Shown piece by piece: positions 4,419 to 10,180 of a stretch of 10,180 bases of DNA. The first letter of the stretch is position 1. Each line of letters opens with the position of its first letter. The notes under the pieces were generated by a model. That model was not told where the DNA came from. It was given only the letters and a program-made list of their open reading frames with translations, and searched no databases. Source of the DNA: JBBRMQ01 sp038230775 (GTDB lineage: Bacteria > Acidobacteriota > Thermoanaerobaculia > Gp7-AA8); the NCBI GenBank assembly GCA_038230775.1, contig JBBRMQ010000159.1, forward strand, positions 1-10,180, given 5' to 3'. The position numbers and the translations under genes are program-made.

Positions 4419-6962
4419 TCAGCTTGACTTGGAGATCATCATCATAGCGGCAAAGCGCGCATCGGTACGCAGGTTGGCAAACTCGGGATCGCGCGCGGCG
4501 TCGCTTCGGCTGTACCCCGACGTGATCGCGCGCTTGAGCCAGCCGATCGCCGCGTCGTGGTCTCCGCGAAGGTTCGCGAGGATCGCCGCCTGATACAGCA
4601 CGTTGGCGTTGGTGGGATCCGACTCCAGAGCGAGCTTCATCTCCGGGTCCGCCGCCTGCAGGTTTCCGAGCCGCGCCGTCGCCGAGGCGATGGCGGCGCG
4701 CGCGGCTGCATCATTGGTGTTGACGCCGATCGCGTCACGCGCGAGGTCGATCGCCTTACCGTATACGACGTCCGCCTTCGCCTTTCCGGCGTGCGACCAG
4801 CGATAGGCATCGGCCAGGTTCAGCCAGACGATGTAGTTCTTCGGCGTCAGTTGCACGGCTTTCTCGAAGGAGCGGGCCGCGTCATCGAACCGTCCGAGAA
4901 AATACTGACAGGTGCCGAGGTTCGAATAGCCCGCGCCGCTGGGATGAATCTCGAGCGAGCGTTGATACGCCTTCATCGCCACTTCGTAATGGCCTTGCGC
5001 CTGTTCCGCCGCGCCGAGGTTGGCGAACGCTCGCGGCGCATTCGGCAAGAGCTGCGCCTGAGTCGAGAACAGACGCACGGCGTCGGGGTAGCGCGCCCGC
5101 GCGTAGCAGAACGCGCCGTAGTGACCGTACACGTCGGGCATGTCGGGCGCGCTCTTCAGCGCCAACTGATACATGCGATCGGCATCGCCGGCGCGGCCCA
5201 TCGCCGCGTAGGTGTCGCCGAGGCCGAGGCGGGCGTTGATCGAGTTGGGCTGCAGCGCGAGCGCGCGTTGAAACGCTGCCAGCGCGTCGTTGAGGCGTCC
5301 GCTGATCCGCCGCAGCTCGCCGACGGTGATCTGCGCCTCCGCCTCGCCGCTGTCCAATTGCACCGCGCGTTCGGCATAGATCGCGGCCTGATCGACGAGC
5401 TCGCGGTTCTTCGTGATCGTGTATTTCCGCAGGAGCGCGCGGCCTAACGTTCCATTGACGTTTGCGGCGTCGCGCGCGTTCATCAGGAGCGCTTCCAGCG
5501 ACTGGATCGCGCGATCGAGCGACTCGGCGTCATTGATCCGCTGCAGCAGGCCCACCGCTTCGGTGTACGTCCGTTGATCGGGGCCGCTGAGCGCGCCGGC
5601 CGCCAGACGTGGCGAGCGATGCGATCGCGACAGGCTGAGCGACTGCAGCACGCCGTCCGCAACGAAGTCCTCCAGTGTGAAGACCTCCGCGCTCGGCGCG
5701 GTGACCATGTCTCCCGCCAACCGGTTGCCGGTGGAGCTTTCCAGCACTTCGTAGCTGACGCGCAGCTGCTCGCCCACGCGTTGCACGCTTCCCTTGAGCA
5801 GAAGCGACGCGCCGCGACGGCGCACGGGCTCGTCGAATGGCGCCACGACGCGAAGGCCGCGCGCCTGCGCGATCCGCGCGCTGATCATTTCCGAGATCCC
5901 GTCGCTGAAGAGCTGCCCGTCGCCGCTGCCGCTCAGATCCTTGAACGGGAGGATCGCCAGCGTCTTCGCTTCCACTGCCGGCACGGGCGGCGGCTTGTGA
6001 TGCAGCGCCATCATCGTGACCACACCGATCAGCAGCGCGGCCGCCACTCCGGCGATGACCGGCACGCGCGGCGCTTCAAAGCTGATCGAGCGCGCGCTGC
6101 GCCGGCCGGAGTGCGACGCGAGCGTCATGCGATTGCGAAGCTCGCGCAGGTCGTGCGCGAGATCGCGCGTCGACGCGTAGCGATCGCTCACCGCTTTGGC
6201 CAGGCATCGATTGAGGATCTGCTGCAGCTCGCTCCGCAGCCCTTCATCGGCCAGGGCGATCGGTGGCGCGTCCTCGCGGATGATCGCCGTCAGCGTCTCC
6301 GCACCCGTCGCGCGATCGAACGGCCGCTTGCCCGTCACCATCTCGTAGACGATGACGCCGAGGGAGAACTGGTCGCAGCGGAAGTCGACCGCGCGCCCGG
6401 CCGCCTGCTCCGGCGACATGTACGACGTCGTCCCGAAGACGTGGCCCGCCGTCGTCTGCGGCTCCGTCTTGTCGCCGCTGGCGAAGATCGTCTTCACCTT
6501 GGCCAGACCGAAGTCGAGCAGCTTGATGTAGCCCTCGCGCGAGATCATCACGTTCTCGGGCTTGAGATCGCGATGCACGACACCGCGCTCGTGCGCGGCG
6601 GCCAGGACGTCCGCAATCTTGCCCGCGACGCGCAGCGTCTCTTTCATCGGCATCCCGTCGGTCATCGCGCCGCGAAGCGTCTGCCCCTCGACCAGCTCCA
6701 TCGCGATGTACGCGATGGAGCCATGGCGGCCGACGTCGTAGATCGCCACGATGTTCGGATGATTGAGCGATGACGCGGCGCGGGCTTCCTTCTCGAAGCG
6801 GCGCATCGTCTCCACGCTGGCGATGTCGGGAGGCAGGATCTTCAGCGCGATGTCGCGATCGAGCTTCGTGTCACGCGCCCGGTAGACCTCACCCATCCCG
6901 CCCGCACCGATCGGTGCCAGCACGCGGTACGGCCCGAGGAGCGTTCCGGCCTCAAGACTCAA
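4419..6962 (-). CDS. Transmembrane Ser/Thr protein kinase with TolB-like and TPR C-terminal part
   Basis: This 847-residue Hanks-type kinase has an intact catalytic core at about 11-275: glycine loop 'IGAGGMGEVY' (18-27), K41, probable helix-C E59, 'HRDLKPEN' (130-137, catalytic D132), DFG (150-152) and 'TTSYMSPEQAAGR' (178-190). It is an RD kinase and should phosphorylate Ser/Thr on cytoplasmic partners. A basic stretch precedes one membrane helix (about 301-320), placing the kinase inside and the C-terminus outside. Outside come a TolB/FlgO-type domain beginning 'LAILPFKDLSG' (335-345, to about 440) and at least five TPR-like helix pairs (about 460-815), probably a ligand- or protein-binding sensor. 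The start is TTG 6962, giving the family-typical 'MSLEAGTLLGPYRVL'. The frame stays open to 7151, but that part lies on the hydrolase gene and lacks kinase-like sequence. The TTG overlaps the hydrolase stop by 11 nt and has no clear RBS, so coupling is likely. The partners and signal are unknown. Confidence 0.92.
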   Translation of the reverse strand: MSLEAGTLLGPYRVLAPIGAGGMGEVYRARDTKLDRDIALKILPPDIASVETMRRFEKEARAASSLNHPNIVAIYDVGRHGSIAYIAMELVEGQTLRGAMTDGMPMKETLRVAGKIADVLAAAHERGVVHRDLKPENVMISREGYIKLLDFGLAKVKTIFASGDKTEPQTTAGHVFGTTSYMSPEQAAGRAVDFRCDQFSLGVIVYEMVTGKRPFDRATGAETLTAIIREDAPPIALADEGLRSELQQILNRCLAKAVSDRYASTRDLAHDLRELRNRMTLASHSGRRSARSISFEAPRVPVIAGVAAALLIGVVTMMALHHKPPPVPAVEAKTLAILPFKDLSGSGDGQLFSDGISEMISARIAQARGLRVVAPFDEPVRRRGASLLLKGSVQRVGEQLRVSYEVLESSTGNRLAGDMVTAPSAEVFTLEDFVADGVLQSLSLSRSHRSPRLAAGALSGPDQRTYTEAVGLLQRINDAESLDRAIQSLEALLMNARDAANVNGTLGRALLRKYTITKNRELVDQAAIYAERAVQLDSGEAEAQITVGELRRISGRLNDALAAFQRALALQPNSINARLGLGDTYAAMGRAGDADRMYQLALKSAPDMPDVYGHYGAFCYARARYPDAVRLFSTQAQLLPNAPRAFANLGAAEQAQGHYEVAMKAYQRSLEIHPSGAGYSNLGTCQYFLGRFDDAARSFEKAVQLTPKNYIVWLNLADAYRWSHAGKAKADVVYGKAIDLARDAIGVNTNDAAARAAIASATARLGNLQAADPEMKLALESDPTNANVLYQAAILANLRGDHDAAIGWLKRAITSGYSRSDAARDPEFANLRTDARFAAMMMISKSS

Positions 6963-7632
6963 GGGATTGGCCGAGGATACCAGAGGCTCCGCTGGCCGCT
7001 CTTCGAATCTCCCGCGCCAGAACGTCGGCAAACGCCGTAAGCCCGTGATCCCCCTCGGCGATCTCCACAAACCGCGAGCCCGGCGCGAGCTCGTCGCCGT
7101 TTTGCCATCGCCGCCAAACAGCGGCCACCCGATCGAACGGTACATTTTCATCTTTCCGACCCATGATTAGAGTGACAGGCACCTCCGGTTTGTTTCGGTC
7201 GGAGATGACGCGGGTCATCTGTTCGAAAAATGCACGGTGAATCGGCGCCTGCGCGTCGCGGGCATGGTTGAAAACCTCGATCGGATCGCCTTCCGGAAGT
7301 CGGGTAATCCATTGATCTGCAACGCCTAAGGCGGGCGCGATCAGCACCAGCGGCTTGCGCAGGCCCTGACGGATGACCTCAAGCGCGACGAGCCCGCCGA
7401 GGGAGCTGCCGACGATTGCCGCCGGCGGAATGAGCCTGCCGGCCTCCAGCGCGCGCTCGACGATGGCCTCGAAATCGAGCTTCTCGAACGAGGGGACGTT
7501 CAGGTCAGGAGCGTTGAGCTCGATGCCGTCCGGCCGCAGCAACCCGCGCAAGCCACGCACTTTCGTGCTGTTCGGTCCCGATGCGAAGCCGTGTAGATAG
7601 AGGATGGAGGGCACGAGCACCAATTGTGTCAT
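6952..7632 (-). CDS. Small alpha/beta-hydrolase, YqiA/YcfP-like esterase
   Basis: This 226-residue alpha/beta-hydrolase has 'LYLHGFASGP' (11-20), the oxyanion-side strand typical of the YqiA/YcfP (UPF0227) group. It also has the nucleophile elbow 'VGSSLGG' (74-80, Ser77), a likely acid in 'GRKDENVP' (D161) and the catalytic His in 'EGDHG' (H196). The order and spacing of the triad are complete, so it is probably an active carboxylesterase or thioesterase with a small substrate that cannot be named. It has no signal peptide and should be cytoplasmic. The start is uncertain: ATG 7632 lies within the arm of the palindromic repeat, and GTG 7620 and GTG 7614 are alternatives, the last giving the short N-terminus usual in this group. 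None has a clear RBS. An in-frame ATG at 7770 would translate the whole repeat and is rejected. The last 11 nt overlap the kinase start, so the two are probably co-expressed. Confidence 0.85.
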   Translation of the reverse strand: MTQLVLVPSILYLHGFASGPNSTKVRGLRGLLRPDGIELNAPDLNVPSFEKLDFEAIVERALEAGRLIPPAAIVGSSLGGLVALEVIRQGLRKPLVLIAPALGVADQWITRLPEGDPIEVFNHARDAQAPIHRAFFEQMTRVISDRNKPEVPVTLIMGRKDENVPFDRVAAVWRRWQNGDELAPGSRFVEIAEGDHGLTAFADVLAREIRRAASGASGILGQSLES

Positions 7633-7722
7633 CCCGAGCGTAGCGAGGGACCGGTGTGCGGCGGGTGGCACGCTGAACGAACCTCCCGCCCACACCGGGT
7701 CCTCGCTACGCTCGGAATGACA
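7627..7722. repeat. Intergenic palindromic repeat, copy 2
   Basis: This is a 96-nt inverted repeat of the same family and orientation as copy 1. The first 32 nt match copy 1's left arm exactly (beginning TGTCATCCCGAGCGTAGCGA), and the right arm again ends GCTCGGAATGACA. The inner stem continues through a GCGGG-type pairing, so the loop is shorter than in copy 1; the central sequences of the two copies differ. It sits at the divergent junction between the hydrolase and the chemoreceptor. Its left end contains the hydrolase's possible ATG (7632), and its right end supplies a possible -35 element for the chemoreceptor. No transposase is present. Confidence 0.92.
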
Positions 7723-7743
7723 AGTCCATCGGTCGCTTACAAT
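7717..7743 (+). promoter_or_regulatory. Candidate promoter for the chemoreceptor gene
   Basis: ATGACA (7717-7722, one base from TTGACA) is the last six bases of repeat copy 2. After 15 nt comes TACAAT (7738-7743), one base from the -10 consensus. Transcription would begin near 7750, only about 5 nt before the GTG start at 7755, giving a nearly leaderless message. The 15-nt spacer is shorter than usual, so the -10 is better supported than the -35. Confidence 0.4.
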
Positions 7744-7754
7744 CATCGCAACCG

Positions 7755-10180
7755 GTGCAAAGCGGAACATTCACCCGCCGTTACGTTGCGTGGCTCGCGC
7801 TGCCACCGGCCCTCGTCACCATCCCGCTCGCGTATCTGTTCACATCCGAGGTGGTGAGGCTGAACGGAGGCGATGGGGCGATCGTCCTCATTCTCCTGAT
7901 CGCGCTCTACGCCATCGCCGCGCTCATCTACACGATCACGCTCTCGGCCGCGACGTGCGACGTCGAAGCGGCCGTCCACTCGTCGTCGGAGTTGGCGAAC
8001 GGCATGTCACGATGTCTGGAGCGGACGCGAGAGATGTCGCTCGTTGCCTTCACCTCGGGCGCGCTCCTTTTCGCCGTCGTCGCGACGGTGACGATCATGC
8101 GGAGCTTCACCGGCTTCGCGTACTTCGCGGTGGCGGCGCTGATCGCAGCCTTTCCCGGCGTCGCCTGGGCGTATGCGGCGGGCAAGCAGCAGCTCGTTCG
8201 TGCGGCTGGCGCGGCGCGCACGCGTTACATCGGTCGCGAGTTCTCGGTCGGCCGGAAGATCGCGGTCGTCTTCATCGGAACGTTTCTGATCTCCTCGATT
8301 GCGCTGGTGGAGCTGGTGTCGTCGAAGGTGACGGCGACGCTGGAGCGCCTCGCGATTCAGTCGGCGAACGATCGATTTCAACGTGTTTTCGACAGCGCCG
8401 ATCTCTCCGCACACATCACGCCCGCTTTGCTCGGCGACCTCCGCGAATACATTCCGGCCGACTACTCGCTGCATCTCATCGAGCGCAACGGGCATGTCAC
8501 CAGCACGCGCGATTCGCTGACGCCGGCAGAAGTGGCCGCGATCCGCCGCATTCGAAGTGGAGACAGCACCGGGTTCGACTCGCCGCACGTCACGCGATTC
8601 GGCCGGCTCAAGGACGGCTCCATCCTCGTCCTCGGCATCCCGTGGGAGCCGTACCGCAACATTCCGATGCAGGTCACGTGGTACACCTTCGTGATCGCGC
8701 TGGTCACCACGGCGGTGTTCTCGCTGGCCACCTACGTTCTGGCGCGCGACGTGGCCACGCCGATCCGCGATCTCCGCAAACTCGCTGCGGCGATGGCGCA
8801 GGGGAACTTCGAGGTCTCCTCGCAAGTCTTCTCCGACGACGAGATCGGACAGCTCGCGAACAGCTTCGGCGACACGCGGTCGAACCTGCGGCGTTTGTTA
8901 GGCCGGGTCGGATCGAGCGGCACGACCATCACCCACGGCGTCGACGTGCTGACCGGCGGAACAGAGTCGCTGCTGCAGCGCGCGCATGACCAGGCGCGGC
9001 TGACCGAGGAGTCGAGCGTCGCCGTGGAGAACGTCCGTGGGGCGGTGCGCGATGTACTCAAGGCGGCCGACACGGTCGCCGATCTGACGCAGGACTCCTC
9101 TTCGCGAGCGCTCCAACTGCACGCATCGGCGGAACAGGTGGCGCGCAGCACCGGCAACCTCTTTCAATCCGTCGAGAAGACGTCATCGTCGACGACGCAG
9201 ATGGACCGGTCGATGCGCGAGATGTCGAAGCGCACCGACGTTCTGGCCGGCATCGGCGAGGAAGTGCTGTCATTCGTGGCGGAGATGAATGCCTCGGCCG
9301 AGGAGCTGCGCCGCGGCGCGCAGACGACGGCGGAGATCTCGCGGCAGGTGCGCGTCGATGCCGAAGCGGGTGGCGCGGCCGTCGCGAAAACTGTGGAAGG
9401 CATCAACGCGACGCGGGATCTCACGTCGAGCACCGCCGATACGTTTGATGCCTTGCAGAAGAGCGTCGGACAGATCGGACAGATCCTCGCCGTCATCGAA
9501 GACGTCGCGGGGCGCACGAATCTGCTCGCGCTCAATGCCGCAATCATCGCTGCGCAGGCCGGCGAGCAGGGCGCGGGATTCTCGGTGGTGGCCGACGAGA
9601 TCCGCGAGCTCGCCGAACGCACGCGCAATTCGACGAAAGAGATCAGCGCGATCGTGAAGGCCGTGCAGAGCGGATCGCGCGAGGCGGTCGCCAAAGTGCA
9701 TGAGGGCGTGAGCCGCGTGCAGGAGAATGTCGCGCTCGCGGATCACGCGTCGACGTCGCTGACGAAGATCGTGGAGAGCGCCTCGCGCTCCTTCGAAATG
9801 TCCACCAAGATCGCCCAAGCCCTTGGCGACCAGGCGCTGGCGAGCCGCCATCTGCACGAGGCGACGTCGCGGGTGTCCGAGCACATCGCCGAGATCAATC
9901 GCGCGACGACCGAGCAGGCGGAAGGCACGCAGATGCTGGCGAAGGAAGCGGAGCGCGTGCGCGAGATCGCAGCGCAGGTGAAGGGCGCCACGGTCGAGCA
10001 GTCGCAGGCCGGCCGCGGCATCACCGAGGCGCTGGAGAAGATCGCGGACGACGCGCGGAAGATGCGCGACTCGCTGGACCGTCAACTGCGCGAGACGGAC
10101 CGCATCGCCGTCGCGTCGCGGACGATGCGCGACATCGCGCAGGAGAACGATGCGCTCGCGCGACAGTTCAGCGCGACGCT
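7755..10180 (+). CDS. Methyl-accepting chemotaxis protein, polytopic, C-terminus beyond the window
   Basis: The first 808 residues of a chemoreceptor are present and the reading frame is still open at the window end. There is no ATG near the start; GTG 7755 begins 'MQSGTFTRRYVAW', right before the first helix. Six hydrophobic segments lie at about residues 10-29, 41-63, 94-117, 122-143, 168-190 and 310-331, with basic loops inside. An extracytoplasmic region of about 118 residues lies between the fifth and sixth and should sense the signal. A HAMP domain (about 330-384) has P336 and the 'DDEIGQL' motif with E363. The signalling coiled coil has its hairpin tip at 586-608, 'GRTNLLALNAAIIAAQAGEQG', then 'GFSVVADEI'. 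Compared with the canonical 'NAAIEAARAGE', I598 replaces Glu and Q601 replaces Arg. 'GATVEQSQAG' (744-753) fits the methylation-site pattern. Each arm is over 200 residues, longer than in Tsr. It should bind CheW and a CheA kinase, but no partner gene is in view. Confidence 0.9.
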   Translation, partial: MQSGTFTRRYVAWLALPPALVTIPLAYLFTSEVVRLNGGDGAIVLILLIALYAIAALIYTITLSAATCDVEAAVHSSSELANGMSRCLERTREMSLVAFTSGALLFAVVATVTIMRSFTGFAYFAVAALIAAFPGVAWAYAAGKQQLVRAAGAARTRYIGREFSVGRKIAVVFIGTFLISSIALVELVSSKVTATLERLAIQSANDRFQRVFDSADLSAHITPALLGDLREYIPADYSLHLIERNGHVTSTRDSLTPAEVAAIRRIRSGDSTGFDSPHVTRFGRLKDGSILVLGIPWEPYRNIPMQVTWYTFVIALVTTAVFSLATYVLARDVATPIRDLRKLAAAMAQGNFEVSSQVFSDDEIGQLANSFGDTRSNLRRLLGRVGSSGTTITHGVDVLTGGTESLLQRAHDQARLTEESSVAVENVRGAVRDVLKAADTVADLTQDSSSRALQLHASAEQVARSTGNLFQSVEKTSSSTTQMDRSMREMSKRTDVLAGIGEEVLSFVAEMNASAEELRRGAQTTAEISRQVRVDAEAGGAAVAKTVEGINATRDLTSSTADTFDALQKSVGQIGQILAVIEDVAGRTNLLALNAAIIAAQAGEQGAGFSVVADEIRELAERTRNSTKEISAIVKAVQSGSREAVAKVHEGVSRVQENVALADHASTSLTKIVESASRSFEMSTKIAQALGDQALASRHLHEATSRVSEHIAEINRATTEQAEGTQMLAKEAERVREIAAQVKGATVEQSQAGRGITEALEKIADDARKMRDSLDRQLRETDRIAVASRTMRDIAQENDALARQFSAT

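Noticed and set aside
5574..6773. 399-residue plus-strand open frame opposite the kinase
   Set aside because: Low-complexity Arg/His/Asp/Ala composition and antisense to the kinase catalytic and TolB regions, which carry intact motifs.
6963..7151. 63-residue N-terminal extension of the kinase from an ATG at 7151
   Set aside because: It lies on the catalytic-His end of the hydrolase gene, has unrelated Arg/Trp-rich sequence, and is followed by the family's normal kinase N-terminus.
2161..7722. Composite transposon or insertion sequence bounded by the two repeats
   Set aside because: No transposase lies in or beside the repeats, and no target-site duplication could be identified at the outer edges.
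7633..7770. Upstream extension of the hydrolase from ATG 7770
   Set aside because: It translates the palindromic repeat ('CHSERSEDP…SLATLGMT'), a known artefact type.
7790..8989. 399-residue plus-strand open frame in another frame of the chemoreceptor
   Set aside because: Arg/His-rich composition; the frame starting at GTG 7755 gives membrane helices, HAMP and the MCP tip, so this is a shadow.
9270..10085. 271-residue minus-strand open frame opposite the chemoreceptor signalling domain
   Set aside because: Antisense of a regular coiled coil, which commonly leaves Arg/Leu/His-rich open frames; no recognisable domain.

Overview
The window is GC-rich, densely coded DNA from a free-living bacterium, most likely Acidobacteriota or a neighbouring lineage. 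This placement is inferred from three things: the form of the Ser/Thr kinase (a start like 'SLEAGTLLGPYRVL', then one membrane helix, a TolB-like domain and TPRs), the DUF2330 protein, and the intergenic palindrome family whose spurious translations read 'CHSERSEEP' and 'SLATLGMT'. No rRNA or tRNA gene, CRISPR array, transposase, integrase or phage gene was seen.

Layout. (1) 5-2150, plus strand: an exported DUF2330 protein followed 10 nt later by an LCMT-type SAM-dependent methyltransferase. (2) 2161-2263: a 103-nt palindromic repeat filling the convergent gap. (3) 2271-7632, all minus strand. In transcription order this block holds a small alpha/beta-hydrolase, a transmembrane Ser/Thr kinase (TTG start, 11-nt overlap with the hydrolase), two tandem paralogous small exported proteins (the second a predicted lipoprotein, 1-nt TGATG overlap), an MFS transporter, and a short start-less coding remnant under the transporter's 3' end. 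(4) 7627-7722: a second copy of the palindrome in the same orientation, at the divergent junction. (5) 7755 to the window end, plus strand: a very long, polytopic methyl-accepting chemotaxis protein that runs off the window.

How the genes may work together. The hydrolase, kinase and two exported proteins have operon-like spacing. A plausible reading is an envelope signalling unit: a cytoplasmic kinase whose C-terminal TolB/TPR part lies outside the membrane, co-expressed with two related exported proteins that could bind that part or be sensed by it. This is inference. The MFS transporter has its own 67-nt upstream gap and probably its own promoter. The chemoreceptor is a separate, divergent unit.

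Most worth a second look: the exported paralog pair with its shared C-terminal 'DPVIIIEP' motif beside the kinase; the chemoreceptor with a non-canonical hairpin tip and unusually long arms; the two same-orientation palindromes bracketing the minus-strand block; and the start-less remnant at 2271-2384. About 5.5 kb of the window is ordinary housekeeping-type or conserved hypothetical coding sequence.
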